A stretch of DNA of 64,000 bases from Synechococcus sp. LTW-R (GTDB taxonomy: Bacteria; Cyanobacteriota; Cyanobacteriia; PCC-6307; Cyanobiaceae), in NCBI RefSeq assembly GCF_014217875.1, contig NZ_CP059060.1, forward strand, positions 1,674,001-1,738,000. The letters are read 5' to 3'. Below are positions 55,033-63,953 of this stretch, piece by piece; the first letter of the stretch is position 1, and every line of letters starts with the position of its first letter. The notes under the pieces were generated by a model that was given only the letters and a program-made list of their open reading frames with translations, ran no database searches and was not told the DNA's origin. The position numbers were made by a program, and so were the translations under genes.

Positions 55033-56712
55033 CTAGCTCGGCAAACTCGAATCAGCTGGAGGACAAAGGTATAGCCTAGAGAGAAGAAGTGGAGCAAAAA
55101 GCAACTGACGACGATGAACCTCATGAACTACGTCACATGACCGGCTTTGGCCTGTTTGCGGTGGAAATCTCAGATCACCTGGATTACGATATTTGAAATA
55201 CACTCCAGGGAGGCCTTTGTCGTCTGTTACCGAAGCACCCATCGCCCTTAATGCATAGTTGAAGGGAGGAGGCTCTACAAAGTCAACAGCACTAAAGAGT
55301 CTTGGCTGCAGAGGAAGTTGACCGTACAAAATTGATTGCTGCACGGCTTCTCGTGCAGAAACAGCCCAGTAGTCAAGAGATGTATTTCGGTGGCTAGCAA
55401 AAAGTCGACCAACCTCATTGAAGTAAATATATTGATAAGGAGAAAGCATTAGGTTGTTAATCATCAATATGATGATTAAGCTCGCTAATATTAAGCGAAA
55501 GATTCTGAAGATGCGGTCGGACAATGTTGATGCCAAATTGAAGATGCCATTTGCAGCAACAATACATATCGGAGGATAGATAAATAAGTAATGCCTGTCT
55601 GCGTCATATAGATTACTGCCGGCGAAGACAGCCAAAGAAGGCACTATTAATATTTGAAGCCATAGAAGCAGCTGAACCCTAGACGAGTAATCAGTTCGGC
55701 TTGGCATGCTCTTCAATGAAAAACGTCTCCAAAGAGAAAATGCATACGCTGCTACTCCTAAAATTAGGATCAATGGCAGGTGGACAAGCGGCCAACCCAA
55801 AAGATATAAAAGAGTTAGCAGCCTGTTATTTCCTAAACAAAACTGATGCCCAAGTAGGTCTGTGCATCCTCCACCCTGGTGAAAGTTACTAAAAAGCTGG
55901 AAAGCATTAAGGATATATTCAATTGGGTTGAGCCAGGCCGGGGGAGTGAGAACAAGCCAGAAAAATGCTGTTAATGTTACTTGGATTGCGATTGACTTAA
56001 CTAGATTCAGTTTCCAACAAGGATCAAGCTCATGGCGAGAAAAAAAACTAATCAGCGCAATCGTAAGAAGTACTGGCAGAAAGAATAGAACTTTGATATT
56101 GCACAAGGCACCCGCGGTGAGCCCTATTAATAAGTAGTTAAAACGTGACTGCAAACAAGCAAAGCGAAGTGCCGACGCTGTAAAGCAAGTATAGACAACA
56201 GCCGCAGGTACATCCTTCGTGCTAAACAAAGAATGGCCAACTAAAACTGGAAGAGTGAGATAAAATAAGAGCGATAGCCAGGATTCAGCCGAACCAAAGC
56301 GCTTTGCAATGGAATAGACGGCATATCCACCGATCAAAAAAATAAGGATGTTGGCAAGGTGTGAAAAAAATATATAACCAGTCAGATTCCAATCAACTAG
56401 GCTAGTGTTGACGACTTGCTCAAAGGATCCTCGGCCAAACAGAAAGAATCGATGAGCGAAGAAAAAGAACCACCCAAGCAGTCGTCCGTACTGCCCGTAG
56501 AACTCCGTATTCGAGATAATGTCTGTATAGTCTGGGGCCTTCAGGCGAACCGCTTGAAATGCATGCCATACATGACCCGTAACTGCATGGTAATCAATCG
56601 GTTCGTCATATGAAATGAGATCGGGTGAAAGCGATGAAATCGCCGAGACGAGATAAACACCAAAAGCGATCCAGACAAATACGGATAGATGTCGAGAATA
56701 GGTTTTATTCAA
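55033..56712 (-). CDS. GT-C-like polytopic membrane glycosyltransferase (copy B)
   Basis: A 559-residue paralogue of the protein at 4171-5781. Shared marks are LISYDEPIDYHAVTGHVWHA (about 32-51), which has Asp-Glu pairs after helix 1, IISNTEFYGQYGRLLGWFFF (about 65-84), HSLFSTKDVPAAVVYTCF (about 161-178), [15 protein letters not shown] (about 371-385) and SLDYWAVSAREAVQQSILYG (about 449-468). About eleven helices, then a soluble C-terminus of about 110 residues. Strongly AT-rich. It lies four bases after the DPM1-type GT2 gene, whose lipid-sugar product it may use. Confidence 0.8.
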   Translation of the reverse strand: MNKTYSRHLSVFVWIAFGVYLVSAISSLSPDLISYDEPIDYHAVTGHVWHAFQAVRLKAPDYTDIISNTEFYGQYGRLLGWFFFFAHRFFLFGRGSFEQVVNTSLVDWNLTGYIFFSHLANILIFLIGGYAVYSIAKRFGSAESWLSLLFYLTLPVLVGHSLFSTKDVPAAVVYTCFTASALRFACLQSRFNYLLIGLTAGALCNIKVLFFLPVLLTIALISFFSRHELDPCWKLNLVKSIAIQVTLTAFFWLVLTPPAWLNPIEYILNAFQLFSNFHQGGGCTDLLGHQFCLGNNRLLTLLYLLGWPLVHLPLILILGVAAYAFSLWRRFSLKSMPSRTDYSSRVQLLLWLQILIVPSLAVFAGSNLYDADRHYLFIYPPICIVAANGIFNLASTLSDRIFRIFRLILASLIIILMINNLMLSPYQYIYFNEVGRLFASHRNTSLDYWAVSAREAVQQSILYGQLPLQPRLFSAVDFVEPPPFNYALRAMGASVTDDKGLPGVYFKYRNPGDLRFPPQTGQSRSCDVVHEVHRRQLLFAPLLLSRLYLCPPADSSLPS

Positions 56713-56716
56713 GTAT

Positions 56717-57469
56717 TTACTTAGAAGCGAGGTTGTATTTCAAGATGCACCAAACTGCGCGCACTCCGTCCTTCCAGCCAATCTTTTTCCCCTCGTCATA
56801 GGTTCGGCCATAGTAAGAGATACCGACTTCGTATATCCTGCAACGACGCTTTGCGACTTTCGCAGTAATCTCAGGCTCAAAGCCGAAACGTCTTTCACGT
56901 ATCGGTATCGACTGAATGATCTCTGTTCTGAACGCTTTATAGCAAGTTTCCATATCAGTCAGATTGAGGTCGGTAAACATATTACTCATCAGTGTTAGAA
57001 ATCCATTTCCCATACGGTGCCAGAAATAAACAACGCGATGGGGAGCTGCGCCTTGAAAGCGACTACCAAAAACGACATCTGCTTTCCCTTCAACAATCGG
57101 TCCGATGACTAGGGGGAATTCATTTGGGTCATATTCCAGATCGGCATCTTGAACGATGCAAATTTCACCCTCTGCTGCTGCAAACCCCGTCGCCAAAGCA
57201 GCTCCTTTACCCTGATTCCTCTCATGCATGAGGATTGTTAGGTCCGGTGCATCGAGACGGCTCAACAAGTCTCTGGTCCCATCCGTCGACCCGTCATCTA
57301 CAACGATGAGCTGCTTTGAGGGCACAGGCGCCTGACGGACACGCTCAATGAGATCAAGAATCGTTGCGGCTTCGTTGAAGCAGGGGATGATCACCGAAAG
57401 GAGTGGGCGGCTTCCTGCCGAGACCATGGGACGCGTACTTAACTGGGAGTAGTCCAGCACACTCTCCAA
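56717..57469 (-). CDS. DPM1-type GT2, polyprenyl-phosphate sugar synthase without membrane helices
   Basis: A 250-residue GT2 enzyme. LSVIIPCFNEAATILDLIER (about 24-43) and IVVDDGSTDGTRDLLSRLD (about 55-73) open the fold, ERNQGKGAALATGFAAAEGE (about 83-102) and IVQDADLEYDPNEFPL (about 104-119) hold the metal DAD site, and FGSRFQGAAPHRVVYFWHRM and LTDMETCYKAFRTEIIQSI (about 169-187) follow. The absence of C-terminal helices matches the dolichyl-phosphate glucose/mannose synthase subgroup paired with separate GtrA-like partners. It lies three bases after gtrA-like 57473-57844. Confidence 0.92.
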   Translation of the reverse strand: MESVLDYSQLSTRPMVSAGSRPLLSVIIPCFNEAATILDLIERVRQAPVPSKQLIVVDDGSTDGTRDLLSRLDAPDLTILMHERNQGKGAALATGFAAAEGEICIVQDADLEYDPNEFPLVIGPIVEGKADVVFGSRFQGAAPHRVVYFWHRMGNGFLTLMSNMFTDLNLTDMETCYKAFRTEIIQSIPIRERRFGFEPEITAKVAKRRCRIYEVGISYYGRTYDEGKKIGWKDGVRAVWCILKYNLASK

Positions 57470-57472
57470 GGC

Positions 57473-57844
57473 TTACTGACGGAAAACCACCAGCTTTTGA
57501 ACCGCGTAGGAAAGAGCTGCCAACACAGGGATCAAAATCAGAGCAGCCAAGTTTCTAGTGAGGCCCAACCCGGCTAACCAATCAATCCCAGCCCAGTTGC
57601 ACCACCACAGGCAGAGCGCCATCAGGGCATACGAAAGCGCCGAGCGTTTCTGCAAACGCTCCACCCGAAAGACCCGCTTGCCGTACAAAACAAACCCCAG
57701 CCCCACGTTCAGCAGCTGACTGAGAAACGTGGCCAAACCCGTGCCCATTACCAACAGCAGGCCCTGGAGCACCACGTTCGTCGCCAAGAGGTTCAGGGCG
57801 CCGTAGCCCAAAAAACGCCGCTTCCGTCCCGAACCCTTGAGCAT
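57473..57844 (-). CDS. GtrA-like four-helix membrane protein
   Basis: A 123-residue protein with four hydrophobic helices and basic loops. RFLGYGALNLLATNVVLQGL (about 10-29) is helix 1 of the GtrA family, LSQLLNVGLGFVLYGKRVFR (about 41-60) has the N-(F/V)-x-x-x-(R/K)-x-(F/Y)-V-F-like motif, and SYAVQKLVVFRQ closes the protein as in GtrA (K-x-x-V-F). GtrA proteins are thought to flip polyprenyl-phosphate sugars so that GT-C enzymes can use them in the periplasm. Its place directly before a DPM1-type synthase and a GT-C protein reproduces the gtrA-gtrB-gtr order of phage glucosylation cassettes. Confidence 0.87.
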   Translation of the reverse strand: MLKGSGRKRRFLGYGALNLLATNVVLQGLLLVMGTGLATFLSQLLNVGLGFVLYGKRVFRVERLQKRSALSYALMALCLWWCNWAGIDWLAGLGLTRNLAALILIPVLAALSYAVQKLVVFRQ

Positions 57845-57853
57845 CGCCGAAGA

Positions 57854-58729
57854 CTAAGGGAGCTGCGCCAACCACTCCAACAAGGACCTGTTCACTTGGT
57901 CGGGGACTTCGTCATGCGGACAGTGGCCGGCCTGCAGCACCACCTCCTGGGTGCCCTGCGGAGCATGGCGCTCGAACGCCCCCCGACGACCGGCCGCGTT
58001 GATCCAGGGGTCACGGATGCCCCAAAGCAGCAGCAGCGGCGACTGGAGCTCGGCAAAAAGCTCATCGAGGGGCTGGCCCCGAGGAATATCAAAGACCGTT
58101 CGAAAAACCCCAAAGGCGCCAGGATCCCGGGACGGGGCCAGAATTGATTCCACTAACTCGTCATCGACGTTGGTCCGATCGATATAGACCTGGTTCAAGG
58201 TGCGGCGCACGTTCCCGGGGCGACGCATGTTTTCAAACAACAGGCGCTGGAGGATGGGGCTCTTCAGCAGGGCTGAACCGACGGTTCGGCGGGTAATCGC
58301 CCCCCAACCCTTCGGCTCCCCCTGCTCATCGGAGAAAGGGCCGGCCGCGTTCAGCAGCACGACCCCCGCGCTGTCCTGCCCCAAAGCCGCCCCTGCCGCC
58401 AGGGCTGCGTAGCCGCCCAATGAATTGCCGACGGTCACCGTCGGACGACCAATGCGCTCCCGGACGTAGCTCACCAACTGATCGCGCCAGAGAGCACCGC
58501 CGTACTTGGGACCGGCTGGCTTGGCGCTGCGCCCAAATCCCAAGAGATCGAGGGCATGGACCTCGTAGTGCTCCTGGAGGGCAGGGATGTTGAAGCGCCA
58601 ATGATCCGTCGAGGCCCCAAAGCCATGGACCAACAGCAGCGCCGGCCTCTCAGTGGCAGTGGCCTGCAACGGACCCTTTTGCAGGCAATGGATGGGGTAC
58701 CCCTGAAAGTGCCAGGTCGAAGCAATCAC
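57854..58729 (-). CDS. Alpha/beta hydrolase
   Basis: A 291-residue alpha/beta-hydrolase fold protein. LLLVHGFGASTDHWRFNIPA (about 32-51) is the oxyanion region, HALDLLGFGRSAKPAG (about 59-74) follows, VGNSLGGYAALAAGAALG (about 101-118) has the nucleophile elbow G-N-S-L-G-G, LLLWGIRDPWINAAG (about 233-247) gives the Asp and GHCPHDEVPDQVN (about 270-282) the His. It resembles the cyanobacterial and chloroplast hydrolases that act on esters such as pheophytin, but substrate is unknown. It lies nine bases before gtrA-like and is transcribed with it; a core gene at the border of the accessory module. Confidence 0.87.
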   Translation of the reverse strand: MIASTWHFQGYPIHCLQKGPLQATATERPALLLVHGFGASTDHWRFNIPALQEHYEVHALDLLGFGRSAKPAGPKYGGALWRDQLVSYVRERIGRPTVTVGNSLGGYAALAAGAALGQDSAGVVLLNAAGPFSDEQGEPKGWGAITRRTVGSALLKSPILQRLLFENMRRPGNVRRTLNQVYIDRTNVDDELVESILAPSRDPGAFGVFRTVFDIPRGQPLDELFAELQSPLLLLWGIRDPWINAAGRRGAFERHAPQGTQEVVLQAGHCPHDEVPDQVNRSLLEWLAQLP

Positions 58730-58786
58730 GGGGGTCAGCTTGAGAAGGGCGATGCTAAGGAGATCCCCTGCTCCGGTTGCGCCCTC

Positions 58787-59068
58787 GTGATCTCCGACTG
58801 GCTACTCACGAGTTGGAGCCTGTGGCTTCCAGGAACGGCCCTCTGGGCCATCAGTGCCTACATCCCCCTCAGTGGACGGCTCCTGGATGAGGAAGACGCG
58901 ACCGGAGTCGCGAGCCTCAAGCTGAGCGGTTGCATTGCCCTGGCCTTGGTGATGGGCTTTGGCATCAACCTGGGCCTTGGCTTCAGTCTGGGCCCCAGCT
59001 GGGGCACCAGCCTTGGTGTGGTCACCGCGCTCTACGCCCTGTTTTGGGGCGTCATCGCCCAGGACTAG
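58787..59068 (+). CDS. Small conserved-type membrane protein
   Basis: I place the start at GTG 58787 (ISDWLLTSWSLWLPGTALWA), giving 93 residues. The frame is open to 58556, but that part lies over the start of the hydrolase gene. Three hydrophobic stretches (about 7-24, 44-64 and 70-90) are broken by an acidic loop GRLLDEEDATGVASLKLSG (about 28-46). No family recognised. The stop overlaps the convergent RNA-binding protein gene by four bases. Ribosome site unclear: an AGGAG at 58758-58762 is 25 bases away. Confidence 0.55.
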   Translation: MISDWLLTSWSLWLPGTALWAISAYIPLSGRLLDEEDATGVASLKLSGCIALALVMGFGINLGLGFSLGPSWGTSLGVVTALYALFWGVIAQD

Positions 59069-59523
59069 TCGCCCTGATAGCTGCTGCGGCGACGGCGGGT
59101 CCTGCCTTCGCCAAAGGAGTCGTTCTGACTGCCGTAGCTGCGGTCTTCCCACCCTTGGGCACCGGAGGGGCGATCGACCCGAGGCGCGGGTGCCGGGTTG
59201 CTCTCATAACCGCCGCCATAACCAGAGCCGCCACCGCCATAGCCACCGACCCGGCGTGGGGCACCGCCACCACCGCCGCCCGAACGGGGTTCGGCTTTGT
59301 TGATGCGAAGGGGGCGGCCCATCAGCTCAGCGCCTTGAAGGGCTTCGATCGCGCGATCTTCGCTATCAGGATCGGCGAGTTCGATAAAGGCGAATCCGCG
59401 CTTACGACCGGTGTCCCGCTCTAAGGGAAGGGCGCAATTGGCGACCTCGCCAAAGGGGGCAAACAACTCGGCGACGTCCTCTTGCTCTGCGCGAAAAGGG
59501 AGGTTGCCAACAAAGATGCTCAC
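59065..59523 (-). CDS. RRM RNA-binding protein with glycine-rich tail (cyanobacterial Rbp type)
   Basis: A 152-residue protein with one RNA recognition motif. RNP2 is MSIFVGNLPF (1-10) and RNP1 is KRGFAFIEL (about 44-52), both with the aromatic residues that stack on RNA. From about residue 84 a Gly/Arg/Ser-rich tail with GGGGGGAPRRVGGYGGGGSG runs to the end, RTRRRRSSYQGD. Such proteins in cyanobacteria bind U-rich RNA and are often cold-induced. It lies 75 bp downstream of argH on the same strand, with no obvious terminator between. Confidence 0.93.
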   Translation of the reverse strand: MSIFVGNLPFRAEQEDVAELFAPFGEVANCALPLERDTGRKRGFAFIELADPDSEDRAIEALQGAELMGRPLRINKAEPRSGGGGGGAPRRVGGYGGGGSGYGGGYESNPAPAPRVDRPSGAQGWEDRSYGSQNDSFGEGRTRRRRSSYQGD

Positions 59524-59598
59524 AGGCCGTCTGGGCCGATTCGGCGTGAATTCATTCCTTGAACCCTAGACCGGCTGAAGCGATTTGAACCGGTTGGC

Positions 59599-60993
59599 TC
59601 ACTGTGGGAGCCGCGCTTTGGCTCGCTCCAGTTGAAGCCGAACCTGATCAAAAGCTGTTCCGCCTTCACTGCGGCGGGCCGCCACCACCTGACGGGGGTG
59701 AATGGCTTCAAAGATGTCAGCTTCGAAGGCGGCATGAAGCTCCTGCCAACGCTCCAGCGGCAACTCACGCAAGAGAATCCCCTCATGCAGACAGGTTTTG
59801 ACCAGGCCCCCCACCAATTGATAGGCCTCGCGGAAGGGGACGCCCTTACCGACCAAGTAGTCCGCCACATCCGTGGCGTTGGAGAAGTCACTCTCCACCG
59901 CCTGCTCGAGACGCTGCGAACGAAATTCCAACCCCTCCTCGAACAAGATCGCCATCGCCTCCAGGCAAGCAAGGGTCGTAGCCACTGCATCAAAGAGGGC
60001 CTCTTTGTCCTCCTGGAAATCCTTGTTGTAGGCCAGGGGCAAGCCCTTGATCATCACCAGCAGTCCCTGCAGGTGACCGAAAACGCGCCCGCACTTGCCC
60101 CGCACCAACTCGGGAACATCAGGATTTTTCTTCTGGGGCATCAGGCTGCTGCCGGTGGCGCAGCGATCCGTGAGGCTGACGAAGCGAAACTCCTCGCTGG
60201 CCCAAAGGATCACCTCCTCACTGAGGCGGCTCAGATGAACCATCACCAGGCTGGCCGCCGCGGTGAACTCCACCGCGAAGTCGCGGTCACTCACCGCATC
60301 GAGGCTGTTGGCATAGACCTCGTCGAAGCCCAGGGCCGCCGCCGTCTGACGGCGATCGATCGGCACCGGGGTCCCCGCCAGGGCTGCGGCGCCTAGAGGG
60401 CAAATGTTGACCCGTTTGCGCAGGTCCTGCAGGCGAGCTCGATCCCGCTCCGCCATCTCCACATAAGCGAGCAGGTGGTGGGCCAAACAAATCGGCTGGG
60501 CCCGCTGCAGGTGGGTGTAACCCGGGATCATCACGTCTGCATGGGCATCGGCCTGGGCCAGCAGCGCCCGCTCGAAGCGCACCAAGGCGCCATCGATCGA
60601 GTCGATCTGCCCCCGAAGCCAGAGCCGCAAATCCGTGCCCACCTGGTCATTGCGGGAGCGACCGGTATGGAGCTTTTTGCCCAAGGGCCCCAAGATCGCG
60701 ATCAGCCTTCGCTCCACGGCGAAGTGCACGTCCTCGTCTTCGAGACCAGGGTTGAACTGACCCGCGGCGGCCTCTGCTCGGACCTGCTCGAGGCCGCCGA
60801 CCAGCTGCTCAGCCTCCTCGGCCGTGATCACCCCGGTACTGCCCAACATCCGGGCATGGGCGATCGATCCATCCAGGTCCTGCTGCAGCAGGGTGATGTC
60901 AAAACCGATTGAGGCGTTGAAACGCTCAATCGCTGGATGCAGACCTTGCTCAAAGCGCTGACTCCAGGTGGAGGAAGAGGAATCAACGGCCAT
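59599..60993 (-). CDS. argH: Argininosuccinate lyase
   Basis: A 464-residue homotetrameric lyase splitting argininosuccinate into arginine and fumarate. Near the N-terminus [20 protein letters not shown] (about 7-26) gives the W-x-x-R-F motif, [20 protein letters not shown] (about 107-126) and [20 protein letters not shown] (about 156-175) are the first two conserved regions, and [20 protein letters not shown] (about 280-299) is the fumarase/lyase signature with the catalytic Ser loop. Length is normal. It is followed by the rbp-type gene and preceded 24 bp upstream by the phosphatase gene. Confidence 0.97.
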   Translation of the reverse strand: MAVDSSSSTWSQRFEQGLHPAIERFNASIGFDITLLQQDLDGSIAHARMLGSTGVITAEEAEQLVGGLEQVRAEAAAGQFNPGLEDEDVHFAVERRLIAILGPLGKKLHTGRSRNDQVGTDLRLWLRGQIDSIDGALVRFERALLAQADAHADVMIPGYTHLQRAQPICLAHHLLAYVEMAERDRARLQDLRKRVNICPLGAAALAGTPVPIDRRQTAAALGFDEVYANSLDAVSDRDFAVEFTAAASLVMVHLSRLSEEVILWASEEFRFVSLTDRCATGSSLMPQKKNPDVPELVRGKCGRVFGHLQGLLVMIKGLPLAYNKDFQEDKEALFDAVATTLACLEAMAILFEEGLEFRSQRLEQAVESDFSNATDVADYLVGKGVPFREAYQLVGGLVKTCLHEGILLRELPLERWQELHAAFEADIFEAIHPRQVVAARRSEGGTAFDQVRLQLERAKARLPQ

Positions 60994-61017
60994 CGGGCCC
61001 GGTATCGCTGCTGAATC

Positions 61018-62418
61018 TCAGCTTGGCAGGCGACTACTCACGCTCGGCAGGGCCACCTCCTCACGCACCTTCAAGACCACCATCGAGGCGTCGTCATCGA
61101 GGGGGCGATCGGGCCCAACGAACCGATCGAGGCGGGCAAACAACTGATCCAAAATCCCCTGGGCACCACCACCAGAGCGGCAGGCCGTTTGCAGGGCCTG
61201 AACCAAGCGCTCCTCGTCAAAGCGCTCGCCGTTGAGCCCAGAGGCTTCCGTGACGCCGTCGGTGTAGCAGAGCAACACATCACCCGGCTCGAGCACGATC
61301 TGCTTGCAGCCGTACTGGGCCTCGCTCTGCAGGCCAATCAGGAGCCCTGGGGCATCCAGGCGCTCCACCGCATGGTGAATCCGCCGCCAAATCAGGGGCG
61401 GATTGTGGGCGGCGTTCGCGTAACGCAGCAGGCGGGTGCGGGGGTCGAAGTCGGAGTAGAAGAGCGTGACAAAGCGGTGGGACTGGGCCAGGTCCTCCTG
61501 GGCCAGTTGGTTCAGGTCATGGAGGATCTGATCAGGAGGCAAGCCGCTGGAGACCTCGGCCCGGAGCATGCCCCGCAACAGGGTCATCAACAATCCCGCC
61601 GGGACCCCCTTGCCCATCACATCGCCAATGACCAGGGCCCAACGCCCCTGCTCCCGTTGCCGGCCAATCAGCTGGGGCCGAGTCGGAATGAAGTCGAAGT
61701 AATCCCCACCAACTTCAAAGGCAGGCCGGCAGCGGGCGGCCAATTCGACCCCCTCGATCACGGGGCAGTGATCCGGCAGCAACTGGGCCTGGATTTCTCC
61801 GCCGGTGGAGAGCTGGCGATCGAGGCGCTCATGGCGCCGGGCCTCCTGGAGCAGCTGATCGCCTTCCACCGCGACGCCGGCCAGATCCGCCACCAGTTGG
61901 ACGTGGCGGCGATGGCTCTCGCTCCAGCTCAGGCCCGCCTTGGAGCCAAACACGTACAAGCGCCCACGAACGCGGCTGCGGGCTGACAGAGAAGTGGCGA
62001 CCAAGGGCCGATCCGCCAAGTGCCGTCGCACCAGCCCATCCAGCAGCTGGGCCACCGCCTCGTCTCCTGAGGCCTGCTGCAGCTGCTCATCAGACAGCGT
62101 TGCCAGCTGGCGCAGCAGTTCGGGGTGGCTGCCATGGAGCTGCTCCCGCCACAGGCGCCCATCGGGGTGGAAGACCACCAGCGCCGCCCCTTCGGCCTCA
62201 ATGAGACGGGTGGCCACCAGGGGCACCAACTCCAGGAAACGCTCGAGGTTGGTGAAGCTGCGCAGCGCAAAAGCCAGCGAGGCCAAGAGCTCCTGGTTGC
62301 GGCGCTGCTCCTTCCCAAGGCTGTCGAGCAGTTGACGCAGCGAAGCGACGGCGGATGCCGGCTTCAGGGAGCCCACTCCACCGGGATGCGAATGATGGGC
62401 AGGCGGCAAGGTGCTCAC
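61018..62418 (-). CDS. GAF-SpoIIE (PP2C-type) serine phosphatase, RsbU-like
   Basis: A 466-residue cytoplasmic signalling phosphatase. A coiled lead (about 25-50) precedes a GAF-like domain (about 50-195) and then a PPM/SpoIIE domain: ARCRPAFEVGGDYFDFIPTR (about 228-247) has the G-G-D-Y-F-D metal motif, VIGDVMGKGVPAGLLMTLLR (about 262-281) the G-D-V-x-G-K-G motif, YANAAHNPPLIWRR, LLCYTDGVTEASGLNGERFD (about 384-403) the Y-T-D-G-V-T-E motif and DDDASMVVLKV (about 444-454) the final D-D. It likely dephosphorylates an anti-anti-sigma partner. Conserved in order with ftsY and argH. Confidence 0.92.
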   Translation of the reverse strand: MSTLPPAHHSHPGGVGSLKPASAVASLRQLLDSLGKEQRRNQELLASLAFALRSFTNLERFLELVPLVATRLIEAEGAALVVFHPDGRLWREQLHGSHPELLRQLATLSDEQLQQASGDEAVAQLLDGLVRRHLADRPLVATSLSARSRVRGRLYVFGSKAGLSWSESHRRHVQLVADLAGVAVEGDQLLQEARRHERLDRQLSTGGEIQAQLLPDHCPVIEGVELAARCRPAFEVGGDYFDFIPTRPQLIGRQREQGRWALVIGDVMGKGVPAGLLMTLLRGMLRAEVSSGLPPDQILHDLNQLAQEDLAQSHRFVTLFYSDFDPRTRLLRYANAAHNPPLIWRRIHHAVERLDAPGLLIGLQSEAQYGCKQIVLEPGDVLLCYTDGVTEASGLNGERFDEERLVQALQTACRSGGGAQGILDQLFARLDRFVGPDRPLDDDASMVVLKVREEVALPSVSSRLPS

Positions 62419-62448
62419 TTGCGCGCAAGATAGCCGCGATTGTTTGGC

Positions 62449-63945
62449 TTATTTGGCGAGGAGTGCTTCGACGAACTCGAAGCTGTTGAAGGGCCGCAAA
62501 TCGCGAATCCCTTCGCCCGCACCGATGAAGCGAATCGGCAGCCCGGCTTCCGAGGAAACCGCCAAGGCAACGCCGCCGCGGGAGCTGCCGTCGAGCTTGG
62601 TCAGGACCACCCCGGTCAGACCGGCGGCCTGGGCAAAAGCCATGGCCTGCTTCAGGCCGTTCTGGCCCTGGCTGGCGTCCAGCACCAACAGCGACTGCAC
62701 CTGGGCATCCGGGGCAAGCTTGTCCACGATCCGTCGCACCTTGGAGAGCTCCTCCATCAGGTTGTGCTTCGTCTGCAGCCGACCAGCGGTGTCCACCAGC
62801 ACCAGGTCCGTGCCCTTGGCCTGGGCCGCACCGATCGCGTCGTAGACCACCGCCGCAGGGTCCGCATTGGCGGAGGGGTTCGAGACCACGGTGACGCCAC
62901 TGCGCTCGCCCCAAACCTGAACCTGTTGCACCGCCGCGGCCCGGAAGGTGTCGGCAGCAGCAATCAGGCAGCTGTAGCCACTGCGGATCGCCAGGTTGGC
63001 TAGCTTGCCCAGGGTCGTGGTTTTACCCACGCCGTTCACACCGACCATCAGCCAGACGTTGAGGCGACCGCGCTCTGGAGCGAGCAATGCCGTGCCACTG
63101 GCCTGGATGGGCTGATCGAGCAGACCCTTGAGCTGATCTTTGAGGAAGCGGATGCCCTCCTCGGGCTCGACGACTTCCTCGTTAAGGCGCTTACGCAGGG
63201 CCTCAAGGACTTGGTCGGTGGCTTGCACCCCGACATCCGCACGCAGCAACAGCGATTCGAGGTCGTCGAGAACCTCAGGGGTCAGCGGGTCATCGCCCAG
63301 GGTGTCGAGCAGCTGGGTGACGAAGCCCTGGCGGGTCTTCTCCATGCCCCGGCGCAGGCGCCCGAGCCAGTCGATTTCCTCGAGGGAAATATCGGAGAGC
63401 TGGCGGCCCTGGGCGGCCAACACCTCGGCCGACCAGGTGAAGTCCTCATCGAAGTCACCGAGACTCGGAGCCGCCTCATCGGTCGCCGCAGGAGTCGGTT
63501 CAACCGGCGCGACCGGAGTCTCGATGGCCCGCTCCAGCTGCTCTTGTTGGCGCTGGGCCCGCTGGGCTGCGGCCTGCTCCAGCAAGGACAAGCCAGCCGC
63601 CGGTTCGGAGGCCTGAACAGCTTGTACGGGATCCGGAGCCGGAGCAGATAGAGGCTCGGGCTCGGGAGTGGCCTCCGCTGGGGGCGCTGGTTCCGGTTCT
63701 GGCTCAGCAGCCGCGGCCGCTTCCTGCTTTTGCGCCTCTTGCTGGGCCTTCAGGCGGGCGTAGGCCTGGCGTGCCCAATCGAGCGCGTCCTGATCGATGT
63801 CTGGGGACCCCTGAGCGGGCTCAGCAGCGGCAGGGGTGGGGACTGCCGGAGCCTCTTGTTGGGCAGGGGGCTCAGCAGGCTGTTCCGGCTGGGGATCCTG
63901 GGGGTTCTGAGGGGCCGCGCTGCGATTGAACCAGTCGTAAACCAT
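62449..63945 (-). CDS. ftsY: Signal recognition particle receptor FtsY
   Basis: A 498-residue SRP-type GTPase that docks ribosome-nascent chains at the membrane. Residues 1 to about 165 are low-complexity, rich in Pro, Glu, Gln and Ala, the acidic A domain. NG domain follows: helical N part about 170-290, P-loop VGVNGVGKTT (about 301-310), ADTFRAAAVQQVQVW (about 330-344) and VLVDTAGRLQTKHNLM (about 371-386), TKLDGSSRGGVALA (about 442-455) and the closing GEGIRDLRPFNSFEFVEALL. Starts six to eight bases after the NusB-like stop. Confidence 0.96.
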   Translation of the reverse strand: MVYDWFNRSAAPQNPQDPQPEQPAEPPAQQEAPAVPTPAAAEPAQGSPDIDQDALDWARQAYARLKAQQEAQKQEAAAAAEPEPEPAPPAEATPEPEPLSAPAPDPVQAVQASEPAAGLSLLEQAAAQRAQRQQEQLERAIETPVAPVEPTPAATDEAAPSLGDFDEDFTWSAEVLAAQGRQLSDISLEEIDWLGRLRRGMEKTRQGFVTQLLDTLGDDPLTPEVLDDLESLLLRADVGVQATDQVLEALRKRLNEEVVEPEEGIRFLKDQLKGLLDQPIQASGTALLAPERGRLNVWLMVGVNGVGKTTTLGKLANLAIRSGYSCLIAAADTFRAAAVQQVQVWGERSGVTVVSNPSANADPAAVVYDAIGAAQAKGTDLVLVDTAGRLQTKHNLMEELSKVRRIVDKLAPDAQVQSLLVLDASQGQNGLKQAMAFAQAAGLTGVVLTKLDGSSRGGVALAVSSEAGLPIRFIGAGEGIRDLRPFNSFEFVEALLAK

Positions 63946-63953
63946 GCCGTCTC

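Noticed and set aside
59524-59598. Terminator between argH and the RNA-binding protein gene
   Set aside because: ACCGG and CCGGT can pair over a 15-base loop, but the stem is five base pairs and no T run follows.
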